DNA from: Halorubrum sodomense
Lineage (GTDB): Archaea; Halobacteriota; Halobacteria; Halobacteriales; Haloferacaceae
Assembly (NCBI RefSeq): GCF_900111935.1
Contig: NZ_FOYN01000001.1
Location: 62,001 to 126,000 of the forward strand
Length of the DNA: 64,000 bases
Direction of reading: 5' to 3'
The notes below the pieces were generated by a model, which saw only the letters and a program-made list of their open reading frames with translations, ran no database searches and had not been told where the DNA came from. The position numbers and the translations under genes are program-made. Below, piece after piece: positions 51,690-59,358 of this stretch (the stretch's first letter is position 1; each line of letters begins with the position of its first letter).

Positions 51690-52508
51690 ATGGACGAGAA
51701 CCTCGGTGCGCGGTCGACGCGGACCACGCGGCGGCGACTGCTCGCCGGCGGCGCGGCGGTCGGGGTCGCCGGACTCGCCGGCTGTCTCGGCGGCCGCGAC
51801 GGACCGGTGCCGGCCCCCGAGGTGACCAGCGACCGGATCGACGACTGGCGCCAGACAGACGAGTCCGAGAGCACGGTGTTCGAGCAGTCGTACGGACCGG
51901 TCACCGTTCGGGCGCGCGAACACACGCGGATCTTCGAGTACGCGCCCGTCGCGGACGCGCTCGCCGAAACGGTCGACGCGTCGGGGTCGCCCGTCGTCTT
52001 CTTCGCGACGCGGATCGACCTCCGGCCAGCGATCGATCAGCTCCCGGCCGGCGTCGGCAGGGAGCGGGTGATGAGCCGGGTGGAGACGGCCGCGACGGGC
52101 GCCTTCCGCGCGCAGCTCCGGACCGCCGGCATCGAGAGCGTCGCGGTCGTCGACGAGGGGATCACCACCGTCCGGTCCGGCCACACCGCGACCGCGTGGC
52201 GGCTGACGGGAGAGTACGCGCTCGACGGCGGGATCCCGCTTCCGACCGGGTCGACCGCCGAGGTGGGGCAGCCCGTCGAGATCGGGGCTCGACTCGGCGT
52301 CTGGCACGACGGAACCGACGTCATCGTCGCCGGCGGCGCGTACCCGACCGAGCCGCTCCTCGAGGTCTTCGACGCGGCGCTGCCCGACTCGGTCGACGCG
52401 GAGAGTGCGGTGACGCAGATCGCCGACGCCGAGACCGCCGAGGCGCTCGCGACCGACCCCGCCGCATTCGACGAGGACGTCTCGCAGCTGCTCATCTCGG
52501 TGGAGTGA
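51690..52508 (+). CDS. Tat-exported lipoprotein (DUF6517-like)
   Basis: A 272-residue protein with a Tat/lipobox leader (RRRLLAGGAAVGVAGLAGC). The mature part is a beta-rich domain (YGPVTVRAREHTRIFEYAPV; TATAWRLTGEYALDGGIPLP) without catalytic motif. It resembles haloarchaeal surface lipoproteins I recall as DUF6517. It is divergent from the ABC binding-protein gene; the 168-bp gap between them must hold both promoters. Confidence 0.75.
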   Translation: MDENLGARSTRTTRRRLLAGGAAVGVAGLAGCLGGRDGPVPAPEVTSDRIDDWRQTDESESTVFEQSYGPVTVRAREHTRIFEYAPVADALAETVDASGSPVVFFATRIDLRPAIDQLPAGVGRERVMSRVETAATGAFRAQLRTAGIESVAVVDEGITTVRSGHTATAWRLTGEYALDGGIPLPTGSTAEVGQPVEIGARLGVWHDGTDVIVAGGAYPTEPLLEVFDAALPDSVDAESAVTQIADAETAEALATDPAAFDEDVSQLLISVE

Positions 52509-52555
52509 GGGGATCGGAGGCTCCGGAATCACCGAGTTCCGTCGAAACTCTATCA

Positions 52556-53024
52556 TTTATAAATGGGGTGCGGTGGCGCGTGCCTCCGAGTGGCCGCCCT
52601 CGGCGGCCGCGAGGAGCACGCGCGAGGGAGTCGGCCGACCGGAGGGAGGCCGACGAGGCTGGGGAGGCGTGAGGCTGCGGTCCCGCGAGCGACCGGAGGG
52701 AGCGAGCGGGAGTACGGAAGTCGCAGCCCGCGCAGCGAGCGAAGCGAGCGAGCAGGAACGTCTTCCGGCGGTGCGATCGCGGTCGGGTGGGACTCAAAGG
52801 GGCAGTCGCGAGGACGCCGTAGGCGACGTAAGCACCGCAGCGAAGGAGCGGTAGCGACTGAGCGAGGAGCGCAGCGAGCGTACGGCGTCCTCGCGACTGG
52901 GGCTTTGGCGGTGTTCGCCGTCGATCAGCGGCCACCCACGTACAGCCGAGCGACTGGGGCTTTGGCGGTGGTCGCCGTCGATCAAGTCTCAGCTATTTAT
53001 AAACGAGCGACTGAGCCTTCGGAG
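52556..53024 (+). repeat. Dispersed structured element, copy E (three end monomers)
   Basis: A member in plus orientation just upstream of hisA. It has TTTATAAA at 52556, GGCGCGTGCC 11 nt later, GAGGAGCACGCGCGAGGGAG and a GTCGGCC/GGCCGAC hairpin. Then come GAGGCTGGGGAGGCGTGAGG, the 93-bp module shared with copy B (52680-52772) and a long stem with arms CAAAGGGGCAGTC and GACTGGGGCTTTG. The end monomer recurs at 57-bp steps: CTTTGGCG at 52903, CTTTGGCG at 52960 and CTTCGGAG at 53017. TTATAA at 52997 is 29 nt from the second. Confidence 0.82.
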
Positions 53025-53096
53025 ACGTTCGCCGCGCAACCCTCCGTTTCGTCTCGAACCGACCAGTTTAATCGGCGTCCTCGACTCTCGTTCCGT

Positions 53097-53837
53097 ATGA
53101 GCGACTTCCCCGAGTTCGAGGTGATCCCCGCCGTCGACGTTCAGGACGGCGAGGTCGTCCAGCTGGTCGGCGGCGAGCGCGGGACGGGCAAGCGCTACGG
53201 CGACCCGGTCGCGGCCGCCGAGCGCTGGATCGAGGCGGGCGCCGAGACGCTCCACCTCGTCGACCTCGACGGCGCGTTCGAGGGCGAGCGCGTCAACGCG
53301 GCGGCGATCGAGGCGGTCGTCGAGAGCGTCCCGGACGAGACCGGCCTCCAACTGGGCGGCGGCATCCGGACCGCGGAGGGCGCGCGCGACCTCCTCGAGT
53401 TGGGCCTCGACCGCGTCATCCTCGGCACCGCGGCGGTTGAGACGCCCGAGATCGTGGGCGAGGTCGACGACACCCACCCCGGAACCGTCGTCGTCAGCCT
53501 CGACGCGAAGGACGGCGAGGTCGTGGTGTCGGGGTGGACCGAGGGGACCGGGCTCGACCCCGCCGAGGCCGCGGCGCGCTACGAGGAGCTGGGCGCCGGC
53601 GCGATCCTCTTTACGAACGTCGACGTGGAAGGGCAGTTAGAGGGGATCGACCGCGAGGCGGTCGCGAGCGTCGTCGAGGCCGTGGACATACCCGTCATCG
53701 CCTCCGGCGGCGTGGCGAGCGTCGAGGACGTTGTCGATTTAAAAGAGGCCGGCGCGGCCGCGGTCGTCGTCGGCACCGCGCTGTACGAGGGCGAGTTCAC
53801 GCTCCGAGAGGCGCAGAAGGCCGCGGACGAGGGTTAA
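53097..53837 (+). CDS. hisA: ProFAR isomerase of histidine synthesis
   Basis: A 246-residue (beta/alpha)8 barrel. The first catalytic aspartate is in EVIPAVDVQDGEVVQLVGG, the second around VVSLDAKDGEVVVSGW, and the phosphate loops are QLGGGIRTAEGARDLL and PVIASGGVASVEDVV. It isomerises the ProFAR intermediate in the fourth step of histidine synthesis. TTTAAT about 22 nt upstream suggests a leaderless transcript. The gene is bracketed by elements E and F in inverted orientation, which separate it from hisB. Confidence 0.96.
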   Translation: MSDFPEFEVIPAVDVQDGEVVQLVGGERGTGKRYGDPVAAAERWIEAGAETLHLVDLDGAFEGERVNAAAIEAVVESVPDETGLQLGGGIRTAEGARDLLELGLDRVILGTAAVETPEIVGEVDDTHPGTVVVSLDAKDGEVVVSGWTEGTGLDPAEAAARYEELGAGAILFTNVDVEGQLEGIDREAVASVVEAVDIPVIASGGVASVEDVVDLKEAGAAAVVVGTALYEGEFTLREAQKAADEG

Positions 53838-53866
53838 AAGCGGAGCGCGGGGTCGTCGTCGATCGC

Positions 53867-54177
53867 TTATAAATAACTGACTTCGGATCATCGGCGAACA
53901 CCTCCAAAGCCCCAGCCGGGAGGGCGGCGCACGCTCGCTGCGGTCCTCACTCGGTCACTCACTGCGTTCGCTCCCTCATTGCGGTCCTTACGTCGCCTGC
54001 GCCGCCCTCCCGGCTGCCCCTTTGAGTCCCGCCTCGCACGGCACCGCAGCCTCACGCCTCCCCAGCCTCGCGGCTCCCTCCGCTTCGCTCCGGTCGCCGC
54101 GTCCCTCGCGCGGTGCTCCTCGCGGCCGCCGAGGGCGGCCGCTCGCAGGCACGCGCCACCGCACCGCCTATTTATAA
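53867..54177 (-). repeat. Dispersed structured element, copy F
   Basis: A 311-bp member in minus orientation between hisA and hisB. On its own strand: TTATAAA (54177 side), GGCGCGTGCC, a hairpin of GCGGCCGC type, GGAGCGAAGCGGA, GAGGCTGGGGAGGCGTGAGG, CAAAGGGGCAGCC. A 27-bp stem follows with one 3x3 mismatch (GGG opposite GGG), closing on GGCTGGGGCTTTG. CTCCAAAG in plus reading lies at 53902 and TTATAA at 53867-53872, exactly 29 nt apart. It lacks the 92-bp module of B and E. Confidence 0.82.
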
Positions 54178-54275
54178 GTACACTCTGAACTCCTCAATCA
54201 CATCAGCTCCTCTCTCGCGGACTCGAACGCCCTCACACCCGCAACCGACTTACGAATCCCCCGCGACGGGCCCGT

Positions 54276-54872
54276 ATGAGCGAGCACGACCGGACCGCGG
54301 CCGTCACCCGCGAGACGAGCGAGACGACGATCGAACTCACCCTCGCGGTCGACGGCGACGGGGAGAGCGAGGTCGACACGGGGATCGGCTTCTACGACCA
54401 CATGCTGGCGTCGTTCGCCAAACACGGCCTCTTCGACCTCACGGTCCGCTGTGACGGCGACCTCGACATCGACGACCACCACACCGTCGAGGACGTGGCG
54501 ATCTGCCTCGGCGAGGCGTTCGACGAGGCGCTCGGCGACAAGCGCGGCATTCGGCGATACGCCGACCGCCGCGTTCCCCTCGACGAGGCGGTCGCGAGCG
54601 TCGTCGTCGACGTCGCGGGGCGGCCGTACTACGAGTTCTCCGGCGAGTTCTCTCAGGAGTCCGTCGGGGAGTTCACCAGCGTCATGGCCGACCACTTCGC
54701 GCTCTCTCTGGCCCACAACGCCGGGCTGACCCTCCACGCGACGGTCGAGACGGGCGACAACGCCCACCACGAGGTCGAGGCGCTGTTCAAGGCGCTGGCG
54801 CGTGCGCTCGACGACGCCACCCGCCTCGACGAGCGCCGCAGCGACACGCCGAGCACGAAGGGCGAACTCTGA
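54276..54872 (+). CDS. hisB: Imidazoleglycerol-phosphate dehydratase
   Basis: A 198-residue single-function HisB. The duplicated metal-binding motifs are present: [13 protein letters not shown] and [16 protein letters not shown] in the first half, [18 protein letters not shown] and [17 protein letters not shown] in the second. It removes water from imidazoleglycerol phosphate in histidine synthesis. It would be co-directional with hisA but for element F between them; CTTACG about 27 nt upstream may be its own promoter. Confidence 0.96.
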   Translation: MSEHDRTAAVTRETSETTIELTLAVDGDGESEVDTGIGFYDHMLASFAKHGLFDLTVRCDGDLDIDDHHTVEDVAICLGEAFDEALGDKRGIRRYADRRVPLDEAVASVVVDVAGRPYYEFSGEFSQESVGEFTSVMADHFALSLAHNAGLTLHATVETGDNAHHEVEALFKALARALDDATRLDERRSDTPSTKGEL

Positions 54873-54914
54873 CGCGACGCCCGCGCTCGCGGCGCGCGCC
54901 CTCCCGGCGTCCCC

Positions 54915-55136
54915 TCACTCGGGCGCGGCGAACTCGTTGTACTCCCCGTGGTGGTAGACGAGCTCGCCCTCGTCTTCCAGCTCGTGAAGCAGGTCGAACA
55001 CCTCGCTGTACCCGCGGTCGCGGTCGTACTCGACCGCGAGCCGCTGGACGAGGATCCCCGGCGTCACCGCCGCGGCCTCGTGTTCCTCGACGATCCGGAC
55101 CGCGAGCCGTCGGAGCTCCGCCGTTTTCGGATCCAT
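54915..55136 (-). CDS. Small winged-helix-like protein
   Basis: A 73-residue protein from MDPKTAELRRLAVRIVEEHE. Helices (TPGILVQRLAVEYDRDRGYS; VFDLLHELEDEGELVYHHGE) followed by a short hairpin resemble a minimal winged helix, which would suggest DNA binding. It converges on hisB. No target or family is certain. Confidence 0.6.
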   Translation of the reverse strand: MDPKTAELRRLAVRIVEEHEAAAVTPGILVQRLAVEYDRDRGYSEVFDLLHELEDEGELVYHHGEYNEFAAPE

Positions 55137-55240
55137 TTCGTGACGCCGTTCGGCCCGCCCCGACAAAACGCTCCGGGCCCGCTCGCATCCCCCGTGCTCC
55201 GCCGACCACTTATCACCGCGCGAACCGTTGACACGCTCGC

Positions 55241-56137
55241 ATGGAACTCGACTGCGAGGGTTGCGCCGGCTGCTGCGTCGACTGGCGCCCGCTCGACCCG
55301 GCCGCGGCGGGCTCGGACCGCACCGGCCCGCGCCCCCCGCTCGACGACGCCTACGACCTCGTGCCGCTCACCCGCGACGAGGTGGCCCGATTCGTCGACG
55401 ACGGCCTCGCTGACACTCTGGTACCCCGACTCTTCGAACCCGCCGAGCGCGACGACAGCGTCCGGATCGACGGGACCGACCTCGCCGCCGTCGACGGTCG
55501 ACCCGTCTTCGTCGTCGGCCTCCGGAACCCACCCAAGCCGGTCGCGCCGATCGGCACCGACGAGCCGCGCTGGCTCGACGCGTGCGTCTTCCTCGACCCG
55601 ACGACGCTCCAGTGCCGGATCCACGACACCGACCGCTATCCGCGAACCTGTGCGAGCTACCCCGGGCACACCCTCGAGCTCGGCGCCGAGACGGAGTGCG
55701 AGCGCGTCGAGGCCGCCGGCGGCGGCGACCGGCTCCTCGACGACGCGCCGCCCGCTGACCTCCCAGCGCCGGCGTTCGGCCCGCAGGCGCTCGGCGCGAC
55801 CGTCTTCGCCTATCCCGACCCCGACGACCTCGACGGCGTCGTCGCCCGTCTCCGCGACGGGGCGGGGACCGCCGCCGACCGCGCCCGCTTCGCCGGCGCC
55901 GCCGTCGGCTCCCGCCCCGGGTCGCTGTCGGTGACCCGCGAACGCATGGCCGAGGCCCGGGAATGCGCCCGCGAGGCCGACTCGTGGGTCGGCCGAGCGA
56001 TCGAGGCGTGGACCGAGCGCGCCGGCGCCGACGGCGATCGCGTCGCCCTCGACCGCGACGCGCGCGACCGGCTCGTCCGTGAGACGGAAGACGACGCCGG
56101 CGCGCCGGGCACGCCGGGGTGGAGTTCTGAGGGATGA
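55241..56137 (+). CDS. YkgJ-family cysteine-cluster protein
   Basis: A 298-residue protein starting MELDCEGCAGCCVDWRPLDP, the Fe-S or zinc binding motif of the YkgJ (CxxCxxCC) family. A second cluster is in ACVFLDPTTLQCRIHDTDRY and PRTCASYPGH, as expected. The C-terminal ~130 residues are a helical acidic extension. The role of these proteins is not established; a metal- or Fe-S-binding oxidoreductase function is often suggested. Confidence 0.82.
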   Translation: MELDCEGCAGCCVDWRPLDPAAAGSDRTGPRPPLDDAYDLVPLTRDEVARFVDDGLADTLVPRLFEPAERDDSVRIDGTDLAAVDGRPVFVVGLRNPPKPVAPIGTDEPRWLDACVFLDPTTLQCRIHDTDRYPRTCASYPGHTLELGAETECERVEAAGGGDRLLDDAPPADLPAPAFGPQALGATVFAYPDPDDLDGVVARLRDGAGTAADRARFAGAAVGSRPGSLSVTRERMAEARECAREADSWVGRAIEAWTERAGADGDRVALDRDARDRLVRETEDDAGAPGTPGWSSEG

Positions 56138-56182
56138 ACGCCGACCGCGGGAGGGGGGACCGCGACCGTTCGCCTCCTCCCT

Positions 56183-56470
56183 TCACCCGCCCCGCTTCCG
56201 GTACCAGACGCGCTCGCCGACCGGCGACTCGCCCTCTCCGATCGGGAGCCGGCTCACGAACAGGTCCCTGACGGCGAACGTGATCACCAGTTCGACGGGC
56301 GCGGCGTCGGACTCGGCAGCGTCTCGCTCGCCGCCGGCGTCGCCCGACGCGACCGGCCGCACCGTCACGACGCAGTGGCCGTCGCGCTTCCCTATCGACT
56401 CGACGACGCCGACGGACCACCGGTCGACCCGATGCGCCGGCTCCCGGGCGTGAACGCGGTCGTGGTTCAC
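56183..56470 (-). CDS. Uncharacterised 95-residue protein
   Basis: A small protein with GTG start (MNHDRVHAREPAHRVDRWSV). It looks beta-rich (WSVGVVESIGKRDGHCVVTV; VELVITFAVRDLFVSRLPIG) with an acidic, disordered insert in the middle. It is directly downstream of the acetyltransferase gene on the same strand. No family recognised. Confidence 0.55.
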   Translation of the reverse strand: MNHDRVHAREPAHRVDRWSVGVVESIGKRDGHCVVTVRPVASGDAGGERDAAESDAAPVELVITFAVRDLFVSRLPIGEGESPVGERVWYRKRGG

Positions 56471-56489
56471 GCCGGCCTCCGTGCGTCGG

Positions 56490-57203
56490 TCACGACGTCC
56501 CCGCTTCCGCGTCGTCCTCGTCGCCCGCGACCCGTCGCACCGCGAGCGCCCCCTCGCAGACGCACTCGCCCTCGCACTTCGGACACTCCTCGGCGGATCG
56601 CTCGATCGGGTCGCGGTGGACCGTCTCGTACCCGTGCGCGTCGAACAGTTTCTCCGGCGAGTCGTCGCCGCCGTGGTACCACGAGTCCGCGAGGAACAGG
56701 TCGACGCCGCGCGCCGCGCCGACCGCGTGTAGCCGTTCGAGCAGTCGGCTCCCGATCCCCCGACCGGTCGCCGCCTCGCCGACGTATCCCATCTCGAGGT
56801 GGCCGTACCGGTCGGCCGCGGGGAGCAGATCGCGGTCGTCGAAGAAGTACATCTCGTCGGCGAGCTCGGCCGGGTCCGCGAACTCGCGGAGCGCCATCAC
56901 GCCGCAGACCGCGTCGCCGCGGTCGCCCTCGCTACGGTCGTCGCCCGACTCGGCCACGTTCGCGTCGCCGCCCGACTCGGCCACGTTCGCGTCATCGCCC
57001 GACTCGGCCACGTTCGCGTCGTCGCCCGACTCGGCCACGTTCGCGTCGTCGCCCGACTCGACCGCGACCAGCACGTGGTACGTCGGGTCGTCGAGTCCGA
57101 GGTCGACGCCGTAGGTGCTTCCCTCGCTGAAGTGAGCGGTGATCAGCTCCTCCAGCGGCTCGGCGTCGCCCGGCCGCGGGTCTCGGATCGCGAACTCCGT
57201 CAT
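56490..57203 (-). CDS. GNAT acetyltransferase with inserted 9-residue repeats
   Basis: A 237-residue GNAT-family N-acetyltransferase. It starts MTEFAIRDPRPGDAEPLEEL. The acetyl-CoA loop is MGYVGEAATGRGIGSRLLER and the tail strand FLADSWYHGGDDSPEKLFDA. Between the first strands and the core sits a tandem repeat of ANVAESGDD (four to five copies, about residues 47-95), which must form a surface loop. The C-terminus adds a CPKCEGECVCEG cysteine cluster that may bind zinc. Substrate unknown. Confidence 0.85.
   Translation of the reverse strand: MTEFAIRDPRPGDAEPLEELITAHFSEGSTYGVDLGLDDPTYHVLVAVESGDDANVAESGDDANVAESGDDANVAESGGDANVAESGDDRSEGDRGDAVCGVMALREFADPAELADEMYFFDDRDLLPAADRYGHLEMGYVGEAATGRGIGSRLLERLHAVGAARGVDLFLADSWYHGGDDSPEKLFDAHGYETVHRDPIERSAEECPKCEGECVCEGALAVRRVAGDEDDAEAGTS
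56941..57065 (-). repeat. 27-bp tandem repeat inside the acetyltransferase gene
   Basis: A unit of 27 bp (nine codons, ANVAESGDD) starts at 56941, 56968, 56995, 57022 and 57049. Copies differ by one or two bases. Because the period is a multiple of three, copy number can change without breaking the frame. Confidence 0.9.
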
Positions 57204-57263
57204 CTACCGGACGGACGCCGCGGCGGAGCAAGAGCGGTTCGGTGTCGGAAGCGGGGGTCCCCG

Positions 57264-58430
57264 TCAGCTCCCGGCGCCCGGCCGCCAGACCTCCTGCCGT
57301 CGGTCGAGCCACGCCACGACGACGACGTGCGGCAGCGTCATCGCGGCGATAGCGACGAGCGACACGGCCAGCAGGTCGCCGGGCGCCGCCACGCCGGCCG
57401 GGACGCTCGCGCCGACCGCGCCGACCACGAGGAACCCCCCGAGCGTGAGCGGCGCGGCGTCGCGACCGAAGCGTGCGAGCGCTCCGACGGCATCGCCGGC
57501 CGACGCCGCGCTCGCGGCCCCGGGATCGACGAGGACGAGGCGCCCGACGTGCCGGAGCGCGTGCCACAGCGCGAAGTACACCCCGATCGCGAACACCGGC
57601 GCCGCGAGCAGGAACCACGCCCACAGCACCGCGAGCTCGCCGACGTCGCGCCGCCAGCCGCCGGGGTCACGCCGCGAGCCGTCGGGACCCCGGCCGCTTC
57701 GGACCCGCCGGTAGCCGAGGGCGACCGACGCCAGCGTCGCGGCCGCCATCCCGAGGCCGACCGCGAACCGGACCTCGGGGACGAACAGCGGGGCGACCGC
57801 GCTCGTGGCCGCGCCCGAGTCGACGAGGAACAGCCCGACGATCCACTCGGCCACCAGCCGGTACTCCTCGGGGTGCGCGAGGAGGGGAACCCCCATCGGG
57901 AGCCCGCCCCGGACGACGAGGGCCAGCCACCGCTCCGCCGACGAGGGCAGGTGTTCGACGCCGGCGATCGCGAGCGTCGCCACGTCGCCCTGTCCCCAGT
58001 GGAGCCACGTGAGCGCGATGAAGCCGACGAACGCCGCGACGGGCGCGACGAAGAACGCCGCGACGACCGCCCCGCCGAGGACCGCGTAGACGACCGAGAC
58101 GACCGCGATCGACCGCCGGAGCGACACGCCCGGCGCGGCTCGGAGCGGGACGAGGTGGTCGACCGCGCCGTGCGCCATCCCGACGGCGAGGGTACCGAGC
58201 GCGAACGTCGCGACGCCGACTTCGACCGGAAACAGGGGGGTCACGGCACCGATCGGCAGCAGCGCGGCCAACGCCAGCGCCGGGCGACGCGCGAACCAGC
58301 GGTCGACCCGCTCGGCCGCGGACTCGGGTTCGGTCTGCGCGTCCGCGGGGGTCGCTCCGGCGTCGCGCTCGCGGGCCGCCGCGGAACGGGACTCGCTCGC
58401 GTCCGTCGACGCCGCCGGCGCCTCAGTCAT
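57264..58430 (-). CDS. blh: Brp/Blh beta-carotene 15,15'-dioxygenase
   Basis: A 388-residue integral membrane protein of the Brp/Blh family, which splits beta-carotene into two retinals. Conserved iron-binding histidines are visible in GMAHGAVDHLVPLR, LTWLHWGQGDVATLA, ALWHALRHVGRLVLVD and LPHVVVVAWLDRR. The product is the chromophore of rhodopsins. Its start overlaps the lycopene cyclase gene by eight bases, so beta-carotene formation and cleavage are translated together. No opsin gene is in the window. Confidence 0.9.
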   Translation of the reverse strand: MTEAPAASTDASESRSAAARERDAGATPADAQTEPESAAERVDRWFARRPALALAALLPIGAVTPLFPVEVGVATFALGTLAVGMAHGAVDHLVPLRAAPGVSLRRSIAVVSVVYAVLGGAVVAAFFVAPVAAFVGFIALTWLHWGQGDVATLAIAGVEHLPSSAERWLALVVRGGLPMGVPLLAHPEEYRLVAEWIVGLFLVDSGAATSAVAPLFVPEVRFAVGLGMAAATLASVALGYRRVRSGRGPDGSRRDPGGWRRDVGELAVLWAWFLLAAPVFAIGVYFALWHALRHVGRLVLVDPGAASAASAGDAVGALARFGRDAAPLTLGGFLVVGAVGASVPAGVAAPGDLLAVSLVAIAAMTLPHVVVVAWLDRRQEVWRPGAGS

Positions 58431-59253
58431 CGACCACGTCGGGGTCCGGGTCGGCCGGCGCGTCCGGACCGGGGACGTCGCGCTCGGTTCTCCCGGACGG
58501 CGCCGGTTCCGCGGTCTCCCGCCGCCGGTCGTTCCAGTCGAGGACCCACTCGAACAAGACGAGGCCGTTGATCGTCATCACTCCCGCGGCGACGAAGAAC
58601 AGCATCTCCTCTATCGGAAGTCCGAGGACCGTGATCCCGCTCGTCAGCTCCGGCGACAAGTACCAGGTCCCCATCCCGATCGCGATCCGGTCGGCGACCC
58701 AGAAGTACGCTGCCGGGACCAGCGTCGCCGTGACCCACAGCCGAGGCGTGCGCGCGAGGTACCCCCCGCCCACGCTCCACTGGAGCGCGAGAACCGGCCC
58801 GACCCACGCGATCAGCCCGCCGAGATACAGGAACGAGGGGTCGAGCCGGACGAGCGTCAGCCCGATCGGCACCATCGCGAGGCCGACGGCGACCCCGGCG
58901 GCCCGCGGCGCGCGGTCGAAGTCTCCCTCCCGGAACGTCGGGTCGAAGCCGATCCGGTGGAGCGCGAGCGCGACGACGACCGTCTGTACCGTGAAGAAGA
59001 GGTACTCCCCCAGCGGGATCGACAGCGCCCGCGCGACGACGGCGCCGTCGGCGTATCCCCACGCCCCCCGTCGGATCATGTAGCTGATCCACGGCGTGGT
59101 GTAGGCGTACGCGATGGCGACCAGGATCGCGATCCCGACCGCCGCGCGCCGACGCCGCGTCGGTTCGTACCGGGGCGCGAGGTACCACAGGAGCGCGAGG
59201 ACCGGGAGACTGAAGACGAGATGGAACTGGAGATACGTCAGCGTCGGCAGCAT
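58423..59253 (-). CDS. crtY: Lycopene cyclase (CrtYcd-like fused type)
   Basis: A 276-residue protein with about seven membrane helices. It is made of two related lycopene-cyclase domains as in haloarchaeal CrtY. Repeated motifs are YTTPWISYMIRRGAWGYADG with LGEYLFFTVQTVVVALALH in the first half, and ADRIAIGMGTWYLSPELTSG with LPIEEMLFFVAAGVMTINGL in the second. The PxE(E/Y)xxFF motifs are typical. It cyclises lycopene to beta-carotene, the substrate for the Blh enzyme encoded next. Confidence 0.9.
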   Translation of the reverse strand: MLPTLTYLQFHLVFSLPVLALLWYLAPRYEPTRRRRAAVGIAILVAIAYAYTTPWISYMIRRGAWGYADGAVVARALSIPLGEYLFFTVQTVVVALALHRIGFDPTFREGDFDRAPRAAGVAVGLAMVPIGLTLVRLDPSFLYLGGLIAWVGPVLALQWSVGGGYLARTPRLWVTATLVPAAYFWVADRIAIGMGTWYLSPELTSGITVLGLPIEEMLFFVAAGVMTINGLVLFEWVLDWNDRRRETAEPAPSGRTERDVPGPDAPADPDPDVVDD

Positions 59254-59358
59254 CGACTCACCCCAACGAAGACGCTCATACCTTCGCTTACGCTCCGTTT
59301 CTCTTTAACCCTTCAGCCGAACGTCGTCAGGTACCGCCGGACCGAACGCGTTCGGGCG

